From: Chaetomium olivaceum
Taxonomy: Eukaryota > Ascomycota > Sordariomycetes > Sordariales > Chaetomiaceae
Direction of reading: 5' to 3'
Assembly (NCBI GenBank): GCA_039881045.1
Contig: JAYWVB010000004.1
Span: 868,001-932,000, forward strand
Length of the DNA: 64,000 nucleotides
The notes below the pieces were generated by a model. It saw only the letters and a list, made by a program, of their open reading frames with translations, did not search any database and was not told where the DNA came from. Made by a program: the position numbers and the translations under genes. Below, in pieces: positions 24,144 to 36,025 of this stretch; position 1 is the first letter of the stretch; each line of letters begins with the position of its first letter.

Positions 24144-25726
24144 CTATTTCCGCGCAGCAGCGACCTCCTCCCCGAGCGGCAACACGTCTGGCACGGGCCC
24201 CAGCGGGGTGATGGACAGCGGGTTGATCTGGGTGTGGGAGCGCGTGTAGTGGTTCTTGATGTGCAGGAAGTTGGTCGTGTCGCGGAAGGCCGCGTGGTCC
24301 CAGTACAGGTGGCGCATCCAGCGGTGCAGGGCCGGGTAGCCCGAGCGGATGTCGCGGATGTTGCACTTGAAGTGTTGGACGTAGACGGGCTGTTTTTTAT
24401 TGTTATTATTAAAGCTTGTCGGATGGGTGGGGTTTGGTACGGTTGGTGGTGGTGGGTTGAGTTGAGTTATGTGTGGGTGAGGGGGAAATGGAAAAAGGGG
24501 TGTCACTTACGTCGAACCGGATGATGGTCACGAACCTGTTGAGAGAGATGTTCATCAGCACCGTTTAGTTTGGGTACAGGGGAAGGGCGCACTCACAGCC
24601 GAATATCAACCTCGGTCAGGGTCTGGCCAAACCAGTAAGGCCCCTCAGCCGCGGTCTTCTCCAGATGCGCCTCCGCGCGGTCCAGCGCCTCAAACAGGGC
24701 AACTACGTTGCGCTCGTAGGCCTCCTGGGTCGTGGCAAAGCCCGACTTGTACACGCCGTTGTTGATCTTGTCGTACTGCCACTCGTGCGCCTCGTCGATC
24801 TGCGCGCGGAGAGCCTCCGGGTAGAACTCGATCTGGCGGTACTTTTCGTCGATCAGGTTGTTGAACTATTTCACGGGGTTTGTCAATAACCAACTGTTCT
24901 CGGCGGAAGAGGGAGGGAAGCCAATGCTAGCGAAACTGACCTCAGTCCCCAACATGCGCAGAATCTCGCTGCTCTCGTTGTTGACAATGGTCTTGGTCTT
25001 GATGTCATACAACACAGGCACGGTGAAGCGGCCCTCGTACGATGGGTTCACCGAAAAGTAGAGGTCGCGCAGGTGGGTGAAAGCCCTCGTGCCCGGGGAC
25101 GGGGTCGGGGATGACGTTCTCCCCAGCCGCGTCGGTGTCCTCGGCGGTTGGAAAGCGCCAGCCTGTAGCCATGCGTTAGCGGGAGGCTCTTCATATACAG
25201 TGAGTAGTGTAGGCGGGCGAGCTTACCCTTAGACCCCATGTGCCAATGCACGACCGAAAACGAAATGACATCCTCCAGCCCCTTGAGCTTGCGCGCAATA
25301 AGCGTACGGTTGGCCTATACCAACCCATCCCGTAAACATCAGCCCCTGACAACCCTTTCTCTCCCAAAACATAAAAAGCCAAAAAGACAAAAAAAAGGTG
25401 GGAGACCAAAATACTCACCCACGGACAAGCGTAGCTCACATACAAGTGATACCTGCCCTTCTCCGGCGGGTACTGCGCACCCGGCTCACTCGAGATCCAG
25501 TCGCGGAACGAGCTCTGCTGGCGCTTGAACTCGCCCGACTTGTCGTGGGGCAGGACCCAGTCGGTGATCTTGCCGGAAGTGGAGGCGGAGGGTGTGTCTT
25601 TGGTTGCCTGGTGATAAAAATTAGTTTTAAGGTGATTGGACTGAATGAGAGGGGTGTGCGTATTGTTCTGTTGGGTATGGGGGGGTCAGATGAGTGGGAT
25701 GTGAGGTTGGGAGGTGGACTTGCCAT
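24144..25726 (-). CDS. ECM4: glutathione S-transferase, Ecm4/omega type (glutathionyl-hydroquinone reductase)
   Basis: This family uses an active-site cysteine to reduce glutathionyl-hydroquinones and related thiol adducts in the cytosol. Seven exons fit: 25726-25724, 25607-25419, 25314-25227, 25162-24941, 24865-24597, 24535-24511 and 24389-24144, about 346 residues. The motif YVSYACPWANRTLIARKLKG places the catalytic Cys at about residue 62. KGWRF, NNESSEILRML and the C-terminal helical domain (RLFVTIIRFDPVYVQHFKCN) match the family. The first coding exon is only ATG, followed by an intron with a GC donor (GCAAGT) and normal AG acceptor; this is the only join that gives MATKDTPS in frame. 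The sixth exon is 25 bases. One frame break sits at 25079-25082, where TTTC should be TTC (EGF-THLRDLYF). Gene content is certain; the start is likely but not proven. Confidence 0.9.
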
Positions 25727-26541
25727 GGTTGCGATGTGTGTGAGTCTTGGTGTTGTTTGCTTTGTGAATGAATATTGAGATGCTGGTCCAGGTATGGATC
25801 TGGATCTGGTTTCTCGTAATGATGCAAAATTGCGAGACTGACGATAAACTCGCGAAGTAAAAAGCGATGATGGTTTCCCAAAAAGTGGCGAGAAGGTCTC
25901 GACAAGTGGGCGAGCACCACTCCTTAAGTTCATGAGGAGAGGGAGAGAGGGGTTAATACAAGTTTGCTGGAGTTACTGCATTTGGCCTGCTGGTGCTTGA
26001 AAAGCCATGTATAAGTAAGTGGTAATAATACCCTGCATAGCACATACATACACAGGTACACAACAACAGCTGCTTAGACTTGCATTATTCAGGTCCGACA
26101 CATCAGACGAACGTTGGTAATCCCCGCTGCCTTTCGTCAGTTGAGCCATCTTTCAACGGGTCTTTGTACTGTGTATGCCCACAGCAGCTAGCTTTTCATC
26201 GAGAAACTGACAAATAGTGACGTAATCCCAAGGCCTCGACTCCAGAGCTCTCCACCTTTGGTGCATGGTGATGAGTAAGGGTTGAGATATCGCAATGCGG
26301 CTAATCTAACCAACTAATAGAATGTGACACTCACACTCACAACCACATGTACTTCGTATAACCGTTGCGGTTGGGGTTTGATTTGGCCAACGCCCAAAAT
26401 GTAAAGCGAGAAAGGTGCGAAAGGCCGTACATAACAAACACAAGGTCTATTTTCTGCCAGTACTAACCGTGTAATACTCCGCACCCATCCCAATCTACAG
26501 TCCCATCCCATCCATCACATCCCACCCCCCTTATTTACCAT
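25727..26541. promoter_or_regulatory. ECM4 upstream region and UBA1 3' flank
   Basis: Both neighbours are on the minus strand, so this holds the ECM4 promoter next to 25726 and the UBA1 3' UTR next to 26541. Open frames extend upstream from the ECM4 ATG but have no matching coding signal. Nothing else is supported. Confidence 0.45.
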
Positions 26542-29500
26542 TTACCGAATCCTGGCCTTGATGTACGGCACCTCAACATCCTCGCCGTCGGCATCCTCTG
26601 TGACCACCTCAAAGATGAGCTCCTTCTGATGCGCGGGGATCGGCTTCTTGGTAACCGACTCAACCAACTCGCTCAGCTTCATGTTGAACTTGTCCTTCTG
26701 CTTGGCCGGCGGGAAGAAGGCCGCAAACAGCAGGCTGACCCCGGAGCTCAGCATAGCGACCGTGAGGCCGCGCTTCTCGAAATCGTCGATCAGCTCCCGG
26801 AGCGTGATGTTGCCGACCTCGAACCGGTCCCAGATCTTGTCCAGCGTCACCTTGCCGTTGGGGCCCTTGTACTCCACTTTAGGGCTGGCAATCGGCTCGC
26901 TGAAGCCAAAGAACGGCAGCGCCAAGTTGATGAAGCCGTTCTTGTACTGCTCAATGTCCGTCTTGCCGTCAATGATCTTGTACAGCTCCAGAACCACCAC
27001 CAGGCCAGTAACCAACGCCGTCGTCGTCGCAATCGCGGGGATGATCTTGCCGGCAATGAACTTGGTCTTGTGACGGTCCGCCTGCTCGATCTTGTAGTTC
27101 TCGGCACGCAGGTTGCTGGCAGCCGTGATGAAATCGATGTGATAGTTCGTGTCGTCGTCCTTCTCGAACTCTACCGGCGTCAGTTGGAAACCGGCTAGAG
27201 TCTTGGGCTCCGGCAGCGCATTCATGAGCTTCTGCAGCTCAGCCTCGTCGTCGAAAGCACCGGCGTTCGGGTCCTGACTTGTATTAGCCAGTGTTCTGAT
27301 GTCATGTCTGTCAAAAACATCACTTACAGCTTCCTTGTCATCCGCCTGGATCTTGACGTTCGAGTCTGGTGAAAAGTCCGGAACGATCATCGAATCCAGA
27401 GCTTGGAGGTAGTCCTGCCTGGTCTTTCCCTTGACATTAATATTGTAGTTGAAAGCGTGCAGGTTCGTCGCCGCCTCGACGAACGAGAAGTGCGTCTTGT
27501 TCTCGGGGTCGAACTTGAGCGGGTCTGGCGCGCGCTTGGGGCCCGACCAGAACGGAGTGCCGGTCGACGAGACCGAGTCCTTGGGAAAGTTGTACAGAAG
27601 TTGCTGGATCGCATTGTTGTACTGCTTCTCAAACAGCATGCGGGCCCACTGGACGCAGTCCTCGAACGTGAGGGCCCGTTCATTCTTCAAGAAGTCCAAC
27701 AGCATTTGCAAAGTACCCTTCTGGTTGCCGCCAAGCGCTGCCGTCGTCTCCAGGTAGTTGGGCTGGGTGAGGTAGAGGTTCGCCGTCTCAGCCGGCACCA
27801 CGAACGAGCTATCAAACAGCTCTCGCGACCAGGCGATGGTGTGCTCGATCCTGTTGGGGAAACTCCGGAGTGTGCACATGGGGAATGACTGCTCTGGCGG
27901 GTCCTGGGACGACGAGTAGGACTCGGTCAGCAGTGGGAGGACGACCTGAGTGTTGCCCTTGGTCCCCAGAGTACCGCTCTCCAGCAAAGGCTTGTGGAAG
28001 AACACACATCGCCTGTCGATATATGTTCTCGCCTCCACGTTGTCCAGGGCGTTGGTCACGCCGTCCAGGCCGTGCCAGAACTCCTCATTGAAAATGCTCT
28101 CCGTATCGGGGCCGACACGCTCCTTCAGAGTGACAATGTGGCCCTCGAGATCAGGGTTCATAGCCTGTGCCGCTTTCGCAGCGCACTCGCTCTTCATCTT
28201 GCCCACGTCTTTAGTCCGGAACAGGAATTGTCGATTCAGGTTGCTCTTCTCGATCGAGTCCATATCGGTCACCGTGATTTGGCCGTTAGGACCAGTCCCG
28301 AGGCCGATCATCGCCCAGTTCTTGAGCATCTCACAGCCGATCGCCCCGGCGCCAACTAGGAACTGCTTCATGTTCGCAATCTTCTCCTGGAACTCACAGC
28401 CGAACACCGCGATTTGACCATCGTAGCGGGAGCCGGTGGGCTTGCACGTCTCCTCAGAGCGGGTGACCCCCGTGGGGAGAGACTCTAGGGAGTCAACATA
28501 CATGAATTGCTTGACCGGATGGAACTTGCCCGACACCGCTTTGAGCGCCTCCTGGGCAGTGAGGCCACCAAAGAAGGCGGCCATCGGGCTGAGATCACCC
28601 GTTGCCTGGTAGCTAAGCTCCTTCAGCAGCTTCTCGTCAAACTCCACCTCGATGCCTTCGGTCTGGGCAAACTGCTTGGCGGACTTGACGATTTCCAATG
28701 CATCTTCTTCGTTCATCGGTCGGGGGAGACGGCCGTGAGTCCGTGCGAAAGCGTGCAGCATCTGGATACCAATGTGGAGTTGTTGAGGCCGGTCGAATTT
28801 CGCAAAATCGGAGATGACGAATTCGGGATCCTTCAAGGCGGCGCTGATGCCCTTGAAGTCGATGAACTTGGGCATCTTGACTTGTTGGTACAACCCGCCC
28901 CGCTTGTAGTGGCCCAGACCGGATACGTCGCCGATCGAGAAGGTGTAGGGCCCCTTGACGGTAACCTTCCGCGGTTCGCAGCCGTTCAAAGCCTCCATGC
29001 CTTCGACCTCGGAGAATGTCACGTAGTCCCCATCTTCGAGCCCGTGGCGGGTCTCATCTAGGGCGGATACCAGGCCCGTCTCATCGATGCCAGCAACAAT
29101 TCCGTTCAGTGGGTTCTCGCCGGTCGCGTCGATAATGGTGAAGTTCTTGCCAAAGTCGCAGAACACCGAGCCAAAGAGGCCGAAGGTGTCCGCTACAATG
29201 AAGTAGATGCCCTTCTCGTGACAGTAGTCGCCGACAGTCTGTTGGATGTGTTGAGGTGTGTTTGTGAGGACGACGACTTGATATTGGTCGAACTGTGAAA
29301 GGTTCTCGCCGAGGCTGTGTAGAAATGTCAGTTAGCTTAATGCTACACTTAACCCCCAGCGTTGGCAGGACCACATGTTACGTACCTTGCAGACTCGTGG
29401 ATGCGCACGGGCGTGTACGCGTTGAGCTCAGCAACCCGGGGAGCGGTGGTCTGGTCGCGTGGTTTGCCGACATCCTCGGCGTGGAGGAAAAACTGAGAGG

Positions 29501-29976
29501 AGAGATCCGCGATGGCGACCGGCGCCGGGTCGTGGAGGGTGAGGCTCTTGACGCCGGCAAGGGCGATGTTCTTGGCGATCTCGACACCGAGACCCTTGAG
29601 GCCAACGATGAGCACATTCGAGGCGCTCATGCGCTTCATAGCCTCGTGGCCGAGCACATAGAGCTGACGGCTGTAGAGGGATTCGTCGATGTCGTTCGAC
29701 CCCACGACCGACTCGTCCACTTGCATCCTGGTGACGAGGTCGACCTCACCCGGCTTCTTCTTGTCCTGGGAATGCATCGTTAGAGCGTTTGCCGATCACA
29801 GCTATGGTATGCCAAATGCCGCTAAAAGATGCGTCACACTAGAGTTGCGCCGGTGGATGCTAGAGCTGAGATCCTGGCCTGAGATGTGTACTCCGTGACG
29901 CAGCCCTTGGTACCTGAGGTTCGACGATCGAGGGGTTGTTGGACCGGGGAAAGTGTAGGGTGCAACTCACAGTCAT
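26542..29976 (-). CDS. UBA1: ubiquitin-activating enzyme E1
   Basis: E1 adenylates ubiquitin with ATP, carries it as a thioester on a cysteine and passes it to E2 enzymes. Exons 29976-29971, 29765-29386, 29314-27328 and 27273-26542 give 1,034 residues in frame, the usual size. The inactive adenylation half begins DESLYSRQLYVLGHEAMKRM. The active adenylation half has FLVGAGAIGCEMLKNWAMIG, a metal-binding region (VTDMDSIEKSNLNRQFLFR) and KMKSECAAKAAQAMNPDL. The catalytic Cys is about residue 609 in FPMCTLRSFPNR. The ubiquitin-fold domain forms the end. The first coding exon is just ATG ACT: the next intron ends CTAACGATGCATTCCCAG with a good branch site, and the ATG in that acceptor is a possible alternative start at 29777. 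The 54-base intron at 27274-27327 has no stop and keeps frame if retained. No frame break is seen. Confidence 0.95.
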
Positions 29977-30859
29977 GGTTCGTTTGAGGGAAATAGACAA
30001 ATCCCCGTCGGATACCTTGCGCTTCCCCAGTTTGGCGAGGTTGTTTCGATTTGGGGCGGAAATGGGAAGTAGAGATTTGACTTGTTGGTAATTGTGGTTG
30101 ATATGTATGGTGTGGTGGAAGGCGCGAGAAGAGTGTTGGATGTGAAGTGCAAGGCAGTCAACTCAGCCCCGCCTCAGGTGGCCTGGAAGTGACGGCAGAG
30201 TGGGGTAATCCAGCCCACCAGAGCCCTATAAAAACAGTGACTAGCCTGATATGGTAGTTGATTAAATAAATTAAATCATGATTAGAAATTATTTTTCAGT
30301 TTCCTCACCCTCCCGTGCCTCCCTCCATCAGTCACGGTGTTTTAATAAGCTGGTTGCTTTCTTGCCTCCCAAGGCGCCTGCTTCCACCTTGTGAACTTGA
30401 AGCAGGACACTACTGTGTAGATCCAGTCCAGCAATATCTCAAGACGCATGTATGGCGCGTGTATTGGACTAGTACTACATACATGTACATACCTTTAAAC
30501 TCATGTTTCCCCTTACTAGTATCTTGCAATTTGAGCACCTTCGACGGCGGTCGATATCGACAACAGATGCTCTGGATCAAGAAGCGACCATGGGCCATGA
30601 CACACATTTGGACACCCGCTCCGTGTTTTGAGCAAGTGCTAGTTCGATTCTTTGGTATACCGGACTCCCCTATCTCGGTTCGTTCTATTGTGCTATCAAA
30701 GGTTCAAACGGGAATAAGCTTGCGCGTGTATCAAGCCGTCTTGATAGAAAAGGAAGAACATAGGATATCAATATCAACGAAATAAGTTTTCCCAAGCAAC
30801 GCCTAGCCATGTGTGCAGAATTTTCCCCATCAGAAACCGGAAAGAGGAGCATGAAAAGA
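29977..30859. promoter_or_regulatory. UBA1 upstream region and FKBP12 3' flank
   Basis: Both neighbours are on the minus strand. AT-rich sequence near 30245-30300 and a 156-codon open frame at 30315-30785 are present, but that frame has no splice signals, motif or coding bias, and I do not treat it as a gene. The UBA1 promoter should lie just above 29977. Confidence 0.45.
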
Positions 30860-31545
30860 TCATTCGACCGCTTTGAGATGTACGTCGCTATCGAATCATG
30901 TTAGATCAGATGTGGAAGAAGTCACATCAAAAGCAGACAGGCCACTTACAAAATCAGATCAGCATTCGGCGGAATATGGCCATGGAAGCCCCTAAGTTGC
31001 GGTTAGTTCCGGGCTCCTCATGCATCAATGATGGAGTTCATGTAAGTAGGTAGTTGTACGCACTTTTCCCCGTAGCCATAGTCACTATCGACAATAATGT
31101 GTTAGTCAATCCATTTTGGTGTAGAGATCTTCACTGCTAACCAGTTGAACAACTCACCTGGTGATATCAAGGGTTGCGTGCTCGCCAACCCTCATGTCCA
31201 AGACTGCCTCGTCCCATCCTAAGCGCGTGGTGTAAGCCGGCTTTCTATCCGAAAGGCCAATTATAGTATGTTGTAGAGGATATGTGGACTTGGCTTACCC
31301 ATGATAAGTCTCCCAATCCCAATGACTGTCACAAAGTCGGGCTTGCCAATAGATGAGTCAAATCTAGGAGCGCCGTGAGTTAGCAGTCGATCTTAGCACA
31401 TATTAGGGATGGCCACTCACTCTTTTCCCTTGTTATTGGGTTGACTGGTGTCCTTCAGCCAGCCAGTGTACTCGATCGTGACTGTCTGGCCCTTGGTGGG
31501 CTGTGGGCCGTCTCCCGCGATGTGAGTTGTTCGTGTTACGCCCAT
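30860..31545 (-). CDS. FPR1: FKBP12-type peptidyl-prolyl isomerase
   Basis: A small cytosolic prolyl cis-trans isomerase and the receptor for rapamycin and FK506. Six exons, 31545-31421, 31363-31299, 31218-31158, 31084-31064, 30991-30950 and 30887-30860, join to 342 bases encoding 113 residues with every phase matching. No uninterrupted open frame shows it. The start MGVTRTTHIAGDGPQPTKGQ, the pocket residues in IEYTGWLKD and EFDSSIGKPDF, the conserved Trp in GWDEAVLDMRVGE, and the end GYGEKGFHGHIPPNADLIF then DVHLKAVE are all typical of FKBP12. There is no signal peptide or extra domain. The density of introns is high for so short a gene, and the fourth exon is only 21 bases. The identification is secure. 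Confidence 0.95.
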
Positions 31546-34500
31546 TGAACCCAAGTATCGGTGATGGATGGCGGAGATGTCACGTTGCCGGGAGCCTGGT
31601 TTGGCACCCGAGTTTGTTATCTTGGGATGGAATTTATAATATGGCTTTTCTTGCCCCCTTGAGCTGACTGTGGCAAAATAATAGGAAGAAAAATGAAGGG
31701 AAGAGGGCGAGTGCCGACGGAAGTAAAGCGAAGAGTCCGCTAAGGGAGGGACTGAAGAGGGCTGGCCAAGGTTAAGGTACTGCTGTTATGACTTGAGTGT
31801 AAAAGCAAGCTGGCATGACACGAGGGGACATTTGTATTGGAAAGGACTGGAATAGACGGGCGTCAAGCGGCCGTATTTATTATTCCGTAGCCACCTGGCT
31901 GAGTTACTCCTCAGTGCTTCTGAACAGGAAATTCAGCAAATCCAGGAAATTCTCAAGTCTCCCCCTGGGGTGATTCCACCGGGCCGTCGTCGTGTTTGGG
32001 AAAAGGTAACTTGTACTTGTCCTCGGGCCACGCGGCCCACACGATGAGGTGTACTCGAGACAAACAAACAAGTCAGGGCGGGACAAGACAGAATGCTTTG
32101 CCTGCCTGCGTATGCAGATCGCCAGTCCATGACCTGTCAGTGATGGCCCGCTCCGGAGCTAATCCCGCCTTCCTGCAAATTTTAGTCTGGGGTGCTGATG
32201 CAGGCCGGGTACCTTAGTAGCACTTGGGTTGGCTCCGGGAGGGAGGATTGGTGGTAGGCGGAAGGTGCCATGGCGGGGGTTTTGGTCTGCACGGTCTGGT
32301 CGTGGTCGGCGAGTCGGCGAGTCGGCGACTGCCTGCACGAATAACAGCGCCGGTCCCGGTTGGCTGCGTGGTTCCGCAGAGAGAGATCTTAGCGCGGGGT
32401 TTTCCGTGGGGTTAGGTACCTGACCTGTTCATTCGATTTCAGCACCCCTGGCTCTTTCCCTCCATCTTCACCCACTCGAGAGAGTTGAGCCACTCTTTGC
32501 ATCTCCTTCGTTCCATCCCCCCTCGCTACCCCCTCGCGCGCGAATCGGCCACTGCATCTTGCAGCTTGCCAACACGATCACCGTTCCCGCCACCAATGAA
32601 CTACCGTGGATCGCAACTGTGTGCCAAAAAGGTTGCATGCGCTAGCTTCTGCGCCCATCATCTATGATGCGGCCGCAGCCATGCCATCGCAGCCCGCCCG
32701 TCCACCGTCCACCACGACGAAGAAACGAGAGAGAGAGAGAGACACTGTTCAACAAGCAGAGTTCCATCCATTCATGGATCCTCCGGTCAGGCCGCCGAGC
32801 CGTTTGCTGGCCCCGTTCCATTCTTTGCTTTTGGCCTTCCGTCAACCCGCCCCGCCCTGTGCTCCCATCGCATGCGGTCCTTGGGGCCCGTCTCGAGACG
32901 CATTGCGGTCCCGGAAAAGAAAGCGGGGAGTGACCGGGAGCGTTGGAATGAAGTCTCGTTCTCACACAATCGGTGAATCCCCCTGATTCACTGCTGGCCC
33001 GTCGTCGGAGATGTGCCCGAATCCGAAGTACCTTCCCGGCTCGGGTGCGGGCCGTATCTAGCATTTGACAACTCCGATCCGTGTTAGCGTATCATATGCG
33101 TGCGAGATCCCCCATCAGTATCGACGCACTGTGTCCCGTCTCAACGTTGTACGGCGGAGAGGGCAAACACCCGGCTACCAACCAGCAAGTATAGCAGCGA
33201 AGACGGGCCGCATCTGGCGCGTCAGACGACGAGGCAACAGGAAGGAAGGTTGGGCGCAGACACGGTGGTGCGCGACCCAAGAGCGGGTTGCCGTGGCGGC
33301 TTGGCCATCCATGCTCCTGAGTCATATCATATCGTGTATGTGCGTAGGGCCAACGAACCGTCATGCATAGTCCGTTTGTCGCTCGCAGCCTGCCGAACCA
33401 GACTTGCTTCCCGCATTACCAGAACTGCATCCCCCGGTGCTGGAAACCGACTGGCTTCTGGTCTCTGGCTGAACCCGCTCGGGACCCCGTTCCTACTATC
33501 CGAAGATTATATATTCTGCCGTGGGTTCCTGACACCGTCAGAAACCGCGCGGTCCCGCCAGCTTGGTCACTCCCCGCGGTCGCTCCTGGCTCCCGGCCAC
33601 CGGTCTACCCGATCAAGGAGCCGAGCCGAGGGGTGCCGGCGGGCGACCAACAAGCGGACCAGAGATCTGCCGTGGACGCTGGACACGAGACCAGAGACAT
33701 GACAGACCGATATCTGTTGTCCTACCCTTCTCTAAGCAGAGCCCAGTCCCGGCCGCAGGCCAAGGGTTCAGTGCGGGCGATGGCATACAATGTCTCGATC
33801 TGCACAACCGATTATTTGCAGTGTCTTACCCTGCCTATAAGGTGTACCGAATCTCGCCCCGGATATCTCGACCATGACTGGTCTCGGGCTGGCGCAGGAC
33901 GGCACGTTAAACCAAACATGCCACTGTCCTATCATTTTCGGGTTGCCTGCGTAGGGTAGAGGAGTCCAGCATTGCGCCTTTTTCTGCCCGAACATCTACT
34001 CGCCTTCCCCCTTGTTTGCGGACATGATGATGCCCCACCTGGGTGGTGATTCCACCATCAAAGTCTGCAAACGTTTGTCTCGGGGCTCCCTGATCGCCGG
34101 ACCAGCGAGTCGGGTAGCCTCCTCACCTCACCTGTCACCTACTCGTGACATCTACTTGTCCTACAGCAGTTCTGATCTTGGTCTTCGGGCTTCTCGTCGA
34201 TCAAAGCCGATGCTAGTGTCGAGATAGATCCCTGCCTGCGCAAGGCCGGTTGGGAAATAAGTAGCGGTAAGCAACATAAAAGACCGGCACATCGTCTCGG
34301 GCGCCTGCGGCATCGAGATCGTGTGTAAGATGTGACCGGGAGACACGTGGAGGGACCCAAATGGGCAAATCCTGCGTCCCACGGAACCGGCAGGCCGCTG
34401 CGGAGACCAAGATCCTGCCGGTATGATCGATGCCGATGGCCGGGGCGGATCGGGCTGCCGTAGTTGGTCTTGAGTTGGACAAAATCCCCATCGATTGCAC

Positions 34501-35154
34501 AAGGAAAACCCAACTTCCTGACCTCATCCTAGCGCGTTCTGGGAAAGTGGATGCGGGAGGCACGCACATGCATCTGCCGTCACAATAGTGCCCAAGAGCT
34601 GCTGCCCGATGACTTTCGGCCGATCTGAAACTGGCGGAGAACCCGCCGGAGGATCAAGTCTATTTCAAATGTCATGGATAACAGCAGCCAGCTACATCCA
34701 CACTTGAACGGCTTCGCTCGCTTCCGGCTCGCGAATCGTTGGGTGTTCGACCCTGATGGTCTAACTAGTGGGGGTCAAATAAAAAACCGCAAACTAATAC
34801 GATCGCTGGCCTGCAGTTCTTCGGACGGGATCGACGGGGTCGTGCTGACGATGCCTTAAAAAAGCAAGCCAGAAGTTCCGGCGGGGGGGGGCCGAGACCG
34901 ACGGAAAACCTCCCCACTATGCGGGCGATCGACCAGCCGTCGTTGCCGCTTTGAGGTCCGAGATCCGGCCGGCTGATCCCGGAAGCCGAGATAGGCGCCG
35001 GCCTGTGACGGGGGTTGACTCACCCGACGGCTATCCCGCCAAGTCATCTGGGACGTATCTCCCACGCCATGACAGCGGTGGCTTGAAGGATGAGTGACGA
35101 GGCGGGTGTACACGGCACGTTGAACCTTCTCCATTAGGTAAGTTTTTAAACAAG

Positions 35155-35183
35155 AGCCGCCGTCGCCGCCGCCGCCGCCGCCG
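35155..35183. repeat. GCC trinucleotide run
   Basis: About nine near-perfect GCC/CGC units in non-coding sequence; a simple microsatellite. Confidence 0.8.
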
Positions 35184-35938
35184 GGCAAAGAAGCCGAGAA
35201 TAGCAGCGAAGTTCTACGTGTAGACGCCAGGTAGGCCACCCATAGGACAAAGAAACGAACGGACGAAAACGTGGGAGGCAGGCATCCCGAAGATCAAACC
35301 GCCCCAGGCCGCCTCCCCCCTCCCCTTCTCAACCCGCACCTAACATGCCACTCGCCTCGTGCCGAAGGGGCCACAATTTGAGGCCGAATAGACCAGTCCC
35401 GCGGCCCCTTACAGGTGGTCCGTTACGTCTTGAGATGCTGGGGGTCACCATATCACATTTGCCATATCATATTCTGCTTGAGAGCCTTGACATGCACGCG
35501 ATAGTGATGAGTAAACAGCTGCGTTGGGTTGAAACGAAACACGGCTCAACACCGTAGAACTACGGTAGGGAGTTAACTAATGGAGACCCACTACCTTGAC
35601 CACACCACACCACCACATCCCGCCGCGCCGAGCACGGCAACTCACGGCAGCGATATCAAGCACGGTACGAATAGAAATTGAATAGTTAGATAAAGCAGTT
35701 CTCACAAAGCAGTCAGTCCTCCCTCCACTCCACCCCGGCTCCCGGATAATCGGTCGCCAAATTAACCCCCCCCAACCTTGAAAACTGAAAGCTGAGAGTC
35801 CACACTGCAATCACATGAAAAAAGGACCCGGGGGGCCAAAGCGTTGCTTGATCCAAAGCTGAAACATCCGTCTTTAGCTTCGCTCGGAGCCGCGGCGGAG
35901 CGGGGAAGGGATGGCGGGCGGCGGGCGTTCAACGTTGG

Positions 35939-36025
35939 AGTTACAGGTTACAGGTTACCGGTTACAGGTTACACGCTGTGAGTTACAGGTTACAGGTGAC
36001 GGGTGACGGGTGATGGGGTGACAGC
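35939..36025. repeat. degenerate GGTTACA short tandem array
   Basis: The heptamer GGTTACA recurs at least five times, in two blocks split by 11 bases. It drifts into GGTGACG copies at the right end. The unit is not the fungal telomere repeat TTAGGG. Its role is unknown; a protein-binding array or simple slippage are both possible. Confidence 0.75.

Noticed and set aside
30315..30785. 156-codon gene between UBA1 and FKBP12
   Set aside because: No family motif, poor codon usage and a location in 3' flank/promoter sequence.
35155..35183. CRISPR-like repeat array
   Set aside because: It is a trinucleotide microsatellite without spacers, and the genome is eukaryotic.
35939..36025. Internal telomere repeat
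   Set aside because: The unit is GGTTACA, not TTAGGG, and it is short and degenerate.
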